DNA of 64,000 nucleotides from Gaoshiqia hydrogeniformans (GCF_049347105.1 NZ_CP186334.1:5518001-5582000), one strand, 5' to 3'. Shown: positions 54,148-62,650, counted from the first letter of the stretch. The notes: a model not told the origin generated them from the letters alone. Translations and numbers: made by a program.

Positions 54148-55056
54148 ATGAAGATACCACATCCGATACCATATCAGGGCAGCAAAAGAAACCTTGCTGC
54201 TGACATCTTGAGATTTTTTCCTCAAAAGATTGATAGATTAATTGAGCCTTTTGCTGGTTCGGCTGCAATAACTATTGCATCAGCATATTATTTCAAGGCT
54301 AATAAGTTTATTGTAAATGACATAAATGAACCTTTAATAAACCTTTGGGACAAAATTGTAAATGAGCCTCAGACAATAATTCGGGATTATCATCATATTT
54401 GGAATAATCAACTTGGCAATGAAGAGGAATTTTATTATCAAATAAGAGACAATTTTAATCAAACAAAAGAGCCAAAATATCTATTGTTTTTATTGGCAAA
54501 ATGCGTTAAAGCTGCCGTAAGATATAATGCAGAAGGCAATTTTAATCAAAGTCCTGATAAAAGAAGGAAAGGGCGTTTACCAGAAAATATGAGATTTGAT
54601 ATTTTAAATGTTTCAAATTTATTAAAGGATAAAGTTACTTTCTATTCCGTTGATTATGAGAAAATTTTGGATATGGCAACTGAAAATGATTTAGTGTATA
54701 TGGACCCGCCATACCAAGGGACAGCGAAAAATGGCGGTTTTAGATATATGGAAGACCTTAATCATGAAAATTTCGTGATTTCACTTTATAAATTAAATAA
54801 GCGGAATATTCCGTTCATTTTAAGCTACGATGGTCGGACTGACAACAAAACATACGGAGAGGAACTTCCAAAGGAATTGAATTTACATAAAATTGAAATA
54901 GATGCAGGTCGTTCTTCAATTGCAACATTGCACAGTAGGAACGAACGGACATATGAAGCTGTTTATATATCCGATAACTTGGCCTCAATTTCGCATATAA
55001 ATAAACGGATAGAATCAGTTTCAATTAAACAGCCTTCATTGTTTGACTTCGTATGA
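54148..55056 (+). CDS. Type II DNA adenine methylase, D12 class
   Basis: 302 residues. AdoMet-binding motif I is PFAGSAA at 34-40 after HPIPYQGSKRNL, and the catalytic motif IV is DPPYQGT at 186-192, which identify a D12-class N6-adenine methyltransferase (Dam/M.DpnII relatives). It protects host DNA from the HNH nuclease encoded by the next gene, whose ATG overlaps this stop codon (ATGA). AT-rich composition suggests recent transfer. The recognition sequence is not predictable with confidence. Confidence 0.92.
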   Translation: MKIPHPIPYQGSKRNLAADILRFFPQKIDRLIEPFAGSAAITIASAYYFKANKFIVNDINEPLINLWDKIVNEPQTIIRDYHHIWNNQLGNEEEFYYQIRDNFNQTKEPKYLLFLLAKCVKAAVRYNAEGNFNQSPDKRRKGRLPENMRFDILNVSNLLKDKVTFYSVDYEKILDMATENDLVYMDPPYQGTAKNGGFRYMEDLNHENFVISLYKLNKRNIPFILSYDGRTDNKTYGEELPKELNLHKIEIDAGRSSIATLHSRNERTYEAVYISDNLASISHINKRIESVSIKQPSLFDFV

Positions 55057-55769
55057 AAAAGTACCCAAAAGAATTTTTAAAACTTGCTGAATCAATAACC
55101 AATAAAAGAGCCAAGATTGTTATTGACCATATACTTAAACATGGTTTTATAACAACTGAAGATTTGGAAAAAACTTACGGATATAATCATCCACCCCGTG
55201 CGGCAAGAGATGTTAGGGAGGCGGGAATCCCACTTGAAACATTTAAAACAAAATCCGCTGATGGTAAATCAATTGCTGCATACAGATTTGGAGACCGTTC
55301 AAAAATTCGTAATAATCGGGTTGACGGAAGGCAAATATTTTCGAAAGAGTTCAAAAAATCATTATACGATGCAAATAATGGGCATTGCTACATCTGCAAT
55401 GGAAAGTTTGAAGAAAGGTATTTGCAAGTTGACCATAGAGTGCCATATGAAATAAGCGGTGATGATGAAAATTTTCAACAAAACATCAATGACTATATGC
55501 TTCTTTGTGCTTCTTGCAATAGAGCAAAGTCATGGTCTTGTGAACACTGCGAAAATTGGAATGATTCAAAAGATATTGAAATCTGTTTAAAGTGTTATTG
55601 GGGCAGACCTGAGAATTATGACCACATCACTTTGGAAAAGATTCGCCGACTCGAATTGACATGGCAAGGAGTTGAAGTGAATTTTTTTGAAGCATTAAAG
55701 AAAGAAGCGGACAAGGGAGAAATTGCATTGCCTGACTATGTAAAATCATTATTAATCAAACACATATAA
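55053..55769 (+). CDS. HNH restriction endonuclease
   Basis: 238 residues. Residues 20-65 resemble a winged helix (KIVIDHILKHGFITTEDLEK) that may read DNA; residues 110-160 hold an HNH nuclease with zinc cysteines C112-x2-C115 and C152-x2-C155 and the catalytic pair in LQVDHRVPYE (Asp127-His128). A second cysteine set (CEHCENW, CLKC) follows. Its start overlaps the methylase stop, which makes a type II restriction-modification pair the simplest reading. The 3' flank runs into the end of a group II intron. Confidence 0.88.
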   Translation: MKKYPKEFLKLAESITNKRAKIVIDHILKHGFITTEDLEKTYGYNHPPRAARDVREAGIPLETFKTKSADGKSIAAYRFGDRSKIRNNRVDGRQIFSKEFKKSLYDANNGHCYICNGKFEERYLQVDHRVPYEISGDDENFQQNINDYMLLCASCNRAKSWSCEHCENWNDSKDIEICLKCYWGRPENYDHITLEKIRRLELTWQGVEVNFFEALKKEADKGEIALPDYVKSLLIKHI

Positions 55770-55933
55770 AAGAGAAAGAAATAAAAACGGGGTACAATCG
55801 AGTAGACTGCCCCGCCAGTGAATACTGACGGGGAGAGCCTCTCACACCACCGTACGTACGCGAGCTTCGCTCCTCCCTTTCGATTCAAATGTCCACCGGA
55901 CATTCAAATCTCAGGCACGTATACGGCGGTTCG

Positions 55934-56376
55934 TTAAACAATGGGAAATAGTGGCGAACTTTGGTAATGTGGGCTTACTTTGCAATAATGGGCCAATAAC
56001 GATTCGTAGCCCCGTTGGGTGAGCCGTGCTACCGTGATGGTGGTGTTCAGTATTGGGCTTTGGGCAATTGCCCAGCCACCCATTCTGCTCCGGCTCCATT
56101 GGTAGGCATAGTCCAAATCTACCCCAAGTCTTATCAGGTTTTTCCGCTTTCGCTCCGGTTTTTTCCAATCGGTCCAAATGCAATAGCGTATCCGGTTGCG
56201 TAACCATCCGTCCAGTTCGTTGAGCTTATTGTATATGCCCGCAAACCTGAAATAGTTGGTCCAACCCCGTTGTACCTCTTTTAGCTTTTGTATACGTTGG
56301 TCGAAACTCATGGGCTTTGTTTTACGGGTTATTTCTTTTAGCTTGGCTTTCAACGTTCCCCAACGTTTATCTTCAA
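55934..56376 (-). pseudogene. Group II intron reverse transcriptase, C-terminal (maturase) part
   Basis: The segment begins at VEDKRWGTLKAKLKEITRKT and continues through KEVQRGWTNYFRFAGIYNKL (domain X/maturase) and GGWAIAQSPILNTTITVARL to its natural stop. It helps intron splicing in intact copies. It is separated from the N-terminal part by IS21 and lies in a different frame because of an older internal deletion that removed the YADD region, so no functional protein can be made. Confidence 0.88.
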
Positions 56377-56798
56377 TGGATAATCCGGAGCACAACCACC
56401 CAGTAATTTAGAAAGAATCCAGAGGAAATGAACGTTTTTCAAAAGGAAAAAACATGACATTCCGGCGGATATGCACCCAAAAACGGGGTTGTTTGGGGCA
56501 TTTTAGGTTGTAAAATGTGATTTTGAAGGAATCACGCTGCCCCGGCCAGACCGGTTCCGGAGCATAACCACCCAGTGGGTGCAAGTTATCCGAAAACGGG
56601 AGAAAACGGCACGGATTCCGGAGCATGACCACCCAAAAATGGGCCGCTAATCCAATGGCAGACAGGTGGATATTTTTTCGTGGCATCCCGTTGGCGGGTT
56701 CTGACAGAATCCGGAGCATATGCACCCACTAACCTGGTTTCCCTGAGTAACTTTTCGAGTACTTTGTGTGCTTATAAAACCAATCAAGCACACGGATT

Positions 56799-58331
56799 AT
56801 GGCAAGAAAAGTAATACTTATGAGTCAGTTAAAACAAATTTTGAGGCTTCATCAGAGCGGGCTGTCCAACCGTCAGATCGGAAAAGAACTCGGCATTTAC
56901 AAAGGGACGGTCAACAACTACATGCAAAAAATAGCATCCGGGAAACTGGATATCGGAGAGCTTCTTACCCTGGATGATCCGGTGCTGGAAGGCCGTTTTC
57001 ATGCCGGAAACCCGGCCTACCTGGAAGATCGCTTTAATGAGCTGAAACAAATGCTCCCTTATCTTGAAGGAGAACTCAAACGCAGGCACGTGACCATCAA
57101 ACTGCTTTGGCAGGAATACCGTGAAAAGCACCCGCAGGGGTACAGCTACTCCCAGTTCTGCTTTCATTTAAACCAGTTGCGTGTAGCCCGTAAATCTTCC
57201 GCGGTGCTGACCCACCAGCCCGGGCAGCAACTTTTTGTCGACTTTGCAGGGGATACGCTCTCTTACGTTGATCGTGAGACCGGGGAAGCGATAAAAGCGT
57301 ATGTTTTCGTGGCTACCCTGCCTTACTCGGATTACAGCTTTGCCATGGCTGTTTCCCATCAGAACACGGAAAATTTTCTTTATGCACTTGGCTGCTGTTT
57401 GCAGGCACTCAGTGGTGTCCCCAAAATTGTGGTTTGTGATAACCTCAAGGCTGCCGTGATCAAAACCGACCGGTATGAACCGGACATTAACCGGGTGATG
57501 GACGATTTTGCCAACCACTATGGTTTTGCCGTGCTGGCTGCGCGTGTGCGGACCCCAAAAGACAAGGCTCTGGTGGAGAACCAGGTTAAGCTGGTTTACC
57601 AGCGGGTGTATGCCCGGTTGCGTAACCATGTCTTTTTTTCCCTGGCCGACCTGAACAGGGCGATCAGCGAAAAGATCCTGCAACATAACCAGACCCGGAT
57701 GCAACAACGGGAGTACAGCCGCGAAGAACACTTTCTGGCCGATGAAAAAGGACTGTTAAAAGCCTTGCCCCTGTCAGGTTTTGATATCCGTTATTATGCG
57801 AGCCTGAGGGTGCAGCAAAACAGTTGTATTTACCTGGCACGGGACAAACACTATTATTCGGTTCCTTACGCCTGCACCGGGGAACAGGCCAGTGTGGTTT
57901 ATACCCGTACCCTGGTGCGGATCTATTGCAAATCAGAGCTGGTTGCCACTCACCGGCGCACCATCGGTTTCGGATATACGCTCGTGCGGGAGCACATGCC
58001 ATCGGCCCATCAGCATTACATGGACCGCAGCCCCGGGTACTACATGGACCTGGCCCGCAAACGGTCAGATGGCCTGCTCTGCCTGATGAAGATGATGTTT
58101 GCAAAGGAAGAAACGCCCGAGGTTTTATACAAACGCTGTGAGGGGTTGTTGAGCCTTCAACGCAAAACCGATCCCTTCTGTTTTGAAGAAGCCTGCCGGG
58201 TGGCCGTTGCCAACGGCATACCAAGTTATCAGTTTGTTCGCAGGCGAATCGAAAACAGGATGACATCGGATAAGCCTTCAACCATAAAGAAACTCCCCAA
58301 ACACGGAAACATCCGGGGAGACTATCAATAA
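56799..58331 (+). CDS. istA: IS21 transposase IstA
   Basis: 510 residues. An N-terminal helix-turn-helix (LRLHQSGLSNRQIGKELGIY) binds the terminal repeats; the rve integrase core has Asp in QLFVDFAGDTLSY, Asp in VVCDNLKAAVIK and Glu in DKALVENQVKLVYQ. A C-terminal Mu-type beta domain follows (KHYYSVPYACTGEQASVVYT). It catalyses strand transfer and needs the helper IstB, encoded next. No frameshift is seen. Confidence 0.96.
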   Translation: MARKVILMSQLKQILRLHQSGLSNRQIGKELGIYKGTVNNYMQKIASGKLDIGELLTLDDPVLEGRFHAGNPAYLEDRFNELKQMLPYLEGELKRRHVTIKLLWQEYREKHPQGYSYSQFCFHLNQLRVARKSSAVLTHQPGQQLFVDFAGDTLSYVDRETGEAIKAYVFVATLPYSDYSFAMAVSHQNTENFLYALGCCLQALSGVPKIVVCDNLKAAVIKTDRYEPDINRVMDDFANHYGFAVLAARVRTPKDKALVENQVKLVYQRVYARLRNHVFFSLADLNRAISEKILQHNQTRMQQREYSREEHFLADEKGLLKALPLSGFDIRYYASLRVQQNSCIYLARDKHYYSVPYACTGEQASVVYTRTLVRIYCKSELVATHRRTIGFGYTLVREHMPSAHQHYMDRSPGYYMDLARKRSDGLLCLMKMMFAKEETPEVLYKRCEGLLSLQRKTDPFCFEEACRVAVANGIPSYQFVRRRIENRMTSDKPSTIKKLPKHGNIRGDYQ

Positions 58332-58373
58332 TCAAGGAAAATAATCAGAGTACAAACCAAAAATGAAAAGAAG

Positions 58374-59093
58374 ATGGATCAAATGATCACCCAACTCAGC
58401 GGGCTTCGGTTGTCAGGGATGGCCGCCTGCTGGAAAACATTAATTGAGACAAGAAAAACTACAGAACTTTCCCTGGAAGACGGGCTGGCCCTGCTGCTCC
58501 AGGCAGAACAGGACCAGCGTAAAATGAACCGGTTCAGCCGGCTGGAAAAGAATGCCCGCTTTCGTTACCGGATAAGCCTGGATCAAATCGACACCAACCC
58601 GGCAAGGGGAATCGACAAATCCCTGTTGACAAGGCTGGGCATGGGCGATTACATCAAGAACGGGGAGGCCGTGATCATTGTCGGACTAACCGGGGTCGGC
58701 AAAAGTTCACTGGCCTCGGCCCTGGGACTGAAAGCGTGCGAACTGGGCTATAGCGTAGCGTATTTTAATATGCAAAAGCTGATGATGAAACTAAAGATTG
58801 CCCGACTGGAAGGCACTATAACCCGGGTTTTTGACAAACTGGCCAAAACAGAGCTGCTTGTCCTGGACGATTTTGGATTATCGCCACTGGAAGGACAACA
58901 GCAACTGGATCTGATGGAAATCATCGAGGACCGCCATGCCCGAAAGTCAACCATTATTGCCAGCCAGTTGCCGGTGGCCAGTTGGTTTGATGTCTTTTCC
59001 GAACCCACCGTGGCCGACAGCTTTCTGGACAGGATCGTCTATACGGCACACCGGTTTGAACTAAAAGGTGAGAGTTTAAGAAAAAAACGGTAA
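58374..59093 (+). CDS. istB: IS21 helper ATPase IstB
   Basis: 239 residues of the DnaC/IstB AAA+ family with Walker A GLTGVGKSS at 104-112, Walker B LLVLDDFGLSPL and sensor-like IIASQLPVASWFD. It assembles on DNA and directs the IstA transposome to its target. It starts 42 bases after istA and ends about 90 bases before the right end of the element. Confidence 0.96.
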   Translation: MDQMITQLSGLRLSGMAACWKTLIETRKTTELSLEDGLALLLQAEQDQRKMNRFSRLEKNARFRYRISLDQIDTNPARGIDKSLLTRLGMGDYIKNGEAVIIVGLTGVGKSSLASALGLKACELGYSVAYFNMQKLMMKLKIARLEGTITRVFDKLAKTELLVLDDFGLSPLEGQQQLDLMEIIEDRHARKSTIIASQLPVASWFDVFSEPTVADSFLDRIVYTAHRFELKGESLRKKR

Positions 59094-59189
59094 TATTGTC
59101 AGTCAAATAAGTTCTTCGATTTAGTTACTCAACCTGGGTGGTATACGCCGGATTACTGGGTGGTAGCTTCCGGAATAGCCAATCTTCAA

Positions 59190-59948
59190 CAACCAGTTGG
59201 ATAGTAAAGGGCTTAGCGGACTTCCTTGTGGTACGCCTTTGCGCCGTTTGGCCAGTTTTCCGTCCAGCAAAACCGGCACCCGCAACCAACGGCGGATCAG
59301 GCGCATGGTTGCCCTGCATTTTATCTTGCGATAAAGTATTTGCAGCAGCAAACAATGATCTACTTCGTCGAAGAACCCCTTCAGATCAATATCAACAATG
59401 TGTTGATGCCCTGAGTTGATATAGCCCAACGATTTCTGTATGGCCTGATGGGTGTTGCGACCTGGCCGAAAACCATAGCTGTAACCCGAAAACATATACT
59501 CGTATTGGGGCATAATAATGCGCACTACCGCCTGTTGCAGCATCCGGTCGACAACCGTGGGGATTCCCAGCAGTCGTTTCTTGTTGTTGCCCTTCGGTAT
59601 TTCCTTGCCCCGTATGGGTTGCGGGCTGTATTCGCCTTGGCGTATCAGTGCTGTTAGTTCGTCCCTGTGTTTATCCAGATACGGTCTCAGCTCTTTTACG
59701 CTCATGGCATCCACTCCGGATGCCCCTTTGTTGCGGATCACCTCACGGCTCGCTTCTGTAAGGTTTCCGGCACTCAAAATAGCGTCAATGGTTTGCATAC
59801 ATTTTCTTACTTTCCAAAATAGTCCAACTCTTGTTCCCCTTTCTCTTTTCTGTTGCGCTTGCCGGCGGCTGTTTGATACTCCGTTCGGTATTTGCAACTG
59901 TTCAACGTTCAGCCCTTCATTGCTTTGTGAGACCTCCGCTTCATTCAT
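59190..59948 (-). pseudogene. Group II intron reverse transcriptase, N-terminal part
   Basis: From MNEAEVSQSNEGLNVEQLQI the protein has RT domain 0 (LTEASREVIRNKGASGVDAM), the first catalytic Asp in VDIDLKGFFDEVDH, YGFRPGRNTHQAI and KGVPQGSPLSPLLS. Directly after this last motif, near 59200, the sequence joins out of frame to the C-terminal maturase region (QLVVEDKRW), so about 100 residues including the YADD active site are gone. The IS21 element then inserted ten bases further on. A residual open frame would run into IS21 sequence. Confidence 0.88.
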
Positions 59949-60441
59949 CGGCTCGTTACCAACAACTAATATGGCCTCTGCTGACTCCTTGGCTTAACCA
60001 AACCCGTGGCTGCCAAGGTATCCCCTGGTAAAAGCTTTTCCCTTCCTCCAATTCCTGCAGCATCTACTACAAAACGATTTTGATATTCTTCGGACGTTAC
60101 AATGATGTGTTTGCTTATCCTCGTTTCATAGCCTCATATCACACCGCTTCCGCTTTTCATTCCGTCAAATATCCACCGGACATTTGGTTTTACTATCGTA
60201 AAACTGCACTCCATTCACTGTTCGTCAGTACCGGATTTTGCCGTGGTATTTGCTCTTTAATCAATCGCAAATAACCTTCACTGCTGCCGTCACCGGCAAC
60301 CACCTTGTCACTTGCTAATACTTCCGGGCGTTACCCCGGCGTATAAGGGACTTACACCCTCCGGAAAAATACACACTTGTTGTTTTGCCGCTATGTAAAG
60401 TTTATTTGTATTCTTAAACTTTTTCCAGAGCTTACAACAAG

Positions 60442-60454
60442 TGCCAACAAGGCT
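60442..60454 (+). repeat. Left inverted repeat of the Fic gene unit
   Basis: TGCCAACAAGGCT lies 111 bases before the Fic ATG and is matched (11 of 13) by the inverted copy at 61691-61703. The gap holds AT-rich sequence with a TATCTTTA that could be a weak -7 element. Confidence 0.55.
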
Positions 60455-60565
60455 GAGAAACATCCTGCATGAAGGAAACAGACTTAATTTTTAAATAATA
60501 AGATTTCTTATTTAAGAAATTTTACAAATAATTAAATAAGAGTTATCTTTATTTAAAATTTTACC

Positions 60566-61690
60566 ATGAGACAGTTTAAATCTGGTCAATATATTAGTCA
60601 AGGTTATTATAAAAGCTTTCAACCAGAGTTTATTAATAGGCAATTGCAAGTCGATAACATGGAAATATTGCAATTGTTAAGCCAAGCTGATAGAGAATTA
60701 GGGCGATTGGACATGTGTTCAAAATATATTCCCAATATCGAATTGTTTATCAGTATGCATGTGTTGAAGGAAGCGACACAGAGCAGTAAAATTGAAGGAA
60801 CTCAGACAAATATAGATGAAGCCCTTTTAGCGAAAGAAGACTTGCCATTAGATAAACGAGATGATTGGGAAGAAGTTCAGAACTACATAAAAGCAATGGA
60901 ATGGGCTATTGAGCATCTTGATAAACTGCCTTTTTCATCACGATTAATAAGAGAAACTCATCGTGTATTGCTTCAAGGTGTGCGAGGAGAAAAAAAACAA
61001 CCTGGTGAATTTCGGATTAGTCAAAACTGGATTGGTGGAGCAACAATAAATGATGCTGTATTTATACCTCCAGTTCACAGCTCTGTACCCGACCTAATGA
61101 GTGATATTGAGAAATTTATTCATAACGAAGAATTTCATATACCTGAAATGCTTAAAATAGGACTGGTTCATTACCAATTTGAGACAATTCACCCTTTCCT
61201 TGATGGAAATGGTAGAGTAGGACGATTAATAATTCCGCTTTATTTGGTAAGCAAAGGAATATTACAAAAACCAGTATTGTATTTGTCTGATTTTTTTGAG
61301 CGAAACAGGCAGTTATACTATGATAATTTAACAATCGTAAGAGAAAAAAATGATTTAGGACAATGGTATAAATTCTTTCTTGTAGGAGTGATTGAAACTG
61401 CTAAAAATGGAATTATCACTTTTGACAATATACTACAACTTCAAAAGCAAATTGATATTGACATCCAATCATTAGGCAGTAGAGTTTTAAAAGCAAAAAA
61501 AGTAATAGACTACTTGTATAAACGTCCGCTGATTACAGCGGACAAGGTTAGTGAGATTGCTTCGATTTCTATGCCATCATCTTACAAATTGATTTCTGAT
61601 TTAGAGAAACTTAAAATATTGAAAGAAAAGACTGGTGGACAAAGAAGTAGAGTATATGTGTTTGATAATTATTTAAAATTATTTAGATAA
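60566..61690 (+). CDS. Fic-family protein (putative AMP transferase, self-inhibited type)
   Basis: 374 residues. The Fic motif HPFLDGNGRVGR is complete at 209-220, so AMP transfer to a protein hydroxyl is likely. The inhibitory motif (S/T)-x3-E-(G/N) is present as SSKIEG at 73-78 in the N-terminal part, the arrangement of class II Fic proteins. A C-terminal winged helix (LITADKVSEIASISMPSSYK) follows. The gene is AT-rich and bounded by short inverted repeats, which suggests acquisition as a unit. The target is unknown; toxin-like and regulatory roles are both known for the family. Confidence 0.92.
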   Translation: MRQFKSGQYISQGYYKSFQPEFINRQLQVDNMEILQLLSQADRELGRLDMCSKYIPNIELFISMHVLKEATQSSKIEGTQTNIDEALLAKEDLPLDKRDDWEEVQNYIKAMEWAIEHLDKLPFSSRLIRETHRVLLQGVRGEKKQPGEFRISQNWIGGATINDAVFIPPVHSSVPDLMSDIEKFIHNEEFHIPEMLKIGLVHYQFETIHPFLDGNGRVGRLIIPLYLVSKGILQKPVLYLSDFFERNRQLYYDNLTIVREKNDLGQWYKFFLVGVIETAKNGIITFDNILQLQKQIDIDIQSLGSRVLKAKKVIDYLYKRPLITADKVSEIASISMPSSYKLISDLEKLKILKEKTGGQRSRVYVFDNYLKLFR

Positions 61691-61703
61691 AGCCCAGTTG
61701 GCA
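61691..61703 (-). repeat. Right inverted repeat of the Fic gene unit
   Basis: AGCCCAGTTGGCA begins at the first base after the TAA stop of the Fic gene, as the right repeat does at the TIR-like gene. One base later the truncated intron copy begins. Confidence 0.55.
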
Positions 61704-61704
61704 T

Positions 61705-61878
61705 TCGAGTAGACTGCCCCGCCAGTGAATACTGACGGGGAGAGCCTCTTACACCACCGTACGTACGCGAGCTTCGCTCCTCCCTTTCGATTCAAATGTC
61801 CACCGGACATTCAAATATCAGGCACGTATACGGCGGTTCGTTAAACAATGGGAAATAGTGGCGAACTTTGGTAATGTG
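61705..61878 (-). mobile_element. 5'-truncated copy of the group II intron 3' end
   Basis: 174 bp that differ by about two bases from 55798-55971: domains V and VI with a little of the upstream sequence. At 61878 identity stops and IS66 tnpA sequence begins. Orientation is the same as the long copy. Reverse transcription of group II introns starts at the 3' end, so an incomplete insertion would look like this; recombination between copies is the alternative. Confidence 0.85.
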
Positions 61879-62093
61879 TATCCGCCCGGGGACGGGCACC
61901 GTGATGCTTCTTGTCCGTTCCCAAAAACCATCGGTACAAACCCTCTTTTAGGGGGAAGCTGTCCTCTGAGTTTGTTCTGCCAGTAATAAAACTTGGCTTC
62001 GTTCATTTGCTGGTTGGCGCAATAGTCACGGGTGGTCAAACCCGACGCCAGGAAATCATCGTAGATAGCCCGGAACTTTTTCTCGTTTAACAT
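61879..62093 (-). pseudogene. IS66-family accessory protein TnpA, truncated
   Basis: About 70 residues from MLNEKKFRAIYDDFLASG match the IS66 TnpA/OrfA start, including the helix-turn-helix LTTRDYCANQQMNEAKFYYW and GFVPMVFGN. After GGY the frame runs into intron sequence and stops. TnpB and TnpC are absent, so this is a fragment of an IS66 element lost through intron insertion or recombination. Confidence 0.82.
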
Positions 62094-62288
62094 GTCGATA
62101 TCTTTAAAATCAAGCCACGAATGTAGAGACCGGCAAAATGATTTAAAGCACGGGGGGTCAGCGAATACTTACAGACTATCAGCCTAATGGGAGTCGGAGG
62201 AAGAGGTGAGCCGGCAAGGTGTCGGTGTAATTTGGACTGAAACAGCCGGCACATCTTGAACCGAAACGGGTGGCACAAATTCGTCCGT

Positions 62289-62399
62289 TTTATTAACAGT
62301 TGGGCCCGGAAACGGTACAAGCGTTACAAAACGAGCATCAACCGGCCTTATACCTGGCTGAAAAGAGTGAAAGAACAATACCCGACACTGTTTTACCAC
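62289..62399 (+). pseudogene. C-terminal fragment of another group II intron maturase
   Basis: The frame encodes WARKRYKRYKTSINRPYTWL and KRVKEQYPTLFYH, which resemble the C-terminal end of LtrA-type maturases of a different subgroup from the one above. There is no upstream RT domain and the sequence ends abruptly at the broken sigma-factor gene. Assignment rests on pattern recall over 37 residues, so it is tentative. The 195 bases before it (62094-62288) contain GC-rich direct repeats ending in GGCAC that may be the end of a second IS21-like element. Confidence 0.45.
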
Positions 62400-62650
62400 G
62401 CATGCCGGCTGTCCTGGTGTTTCTGTACCACTTTTTGGTGCTTCAAATGGTTTAAACAGGCGTTTCGCACCGAGCTAAACAAGTAGGCCTTCAGGTGTTC
62501 TTCATCCAAAAGGGCTTTTTTCTTCTCCCAAACCAAAGCAAACACATCCTGCACCAGGTCGAGCGCTGCGGCTTCGTCGGACACAAATTTCCGGGCATAC
62601 AAAAACAGCGGGCGATGGTACTTGCGGAATATTTGTTCAAAGTCTGACAT
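62400..62650 (-). pseudogene. ECF sigma factor, N-terminal fragment
   Basis: About 80 residues with a complete region 2: FRKYHRPLFLYARKFVSDEA, AALDLVQDVFALVWEKKKAL and LKAYLFSSVRNACLNHLK. Region 4 is missing; the frame ends in foreign sequence at 62393. The gene probably once controlled a glycan locus, and the island has inserted into it. It is followed at a distance by GH16/SusD genes on the same strand, which lie upstream of it in transcription order. Confidence 0.8.

Larger units (their letters stand above)
56377..59181. mobile_element. IS21-family insertion sequence
   Basis: A 2805-bp element with ends TGGATAATCCGGA (left) and TGGCTATTCCGGA (read inwards from the right), flanked by the 8-bp duplication ATCTTCAA (56369-56376 and 59182-59189). 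Copies of a terminal repeat ending in CCACCCA or GCACCCA (consensus TCCGGAGCATAACCACCCA) lie at about 56384, 56461, 56556, 56616 and 56709, and two at 59134-59174 in the right end. Such multiple terminal sites are an IS21 hallmark. It carries istA and istB, both intact, and has split an already broken intron RT gene. Confidence 0.93.
55798..60376 (-). mobile_element. Group II intron with a deleted reverse transcriptase, interrupted by IS21
   Basis: Read on the minus strand, the 5' end near 60376 begins GTGTGTAT with GGAGGGTGTAAGTCCC in domain I, and the 3' end near 55798 has a domain V (ACCGCCGTATACGTG paired with CGCGTACGTACGGTGGT) and a domain VI hairpin (CCCCGTCAGT/ACTGGCGGGG). A maturase/reverse-transcriptase gene lies between. 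Without the IS21 element the intron is about 1.77 kb. The apical loop of domain V carries an unusual extra stem. It interrupts the DNA after the restriction operon. Ends are estimated from motif positions. Confidence 0.8.

Noticed and set aside
57664..58335. 223-codon frame opposite istA
   Set aside because: It is antisense to a complete IS21 transposase gene and Cys/Pro/Arg-rich in the way of shadow frames.
62087..62320. Minus-strand frame next to the IS66 fragment
   Set aside because: It has no domain and overlaps a repeat-rich stretch that resembles transposon ends.
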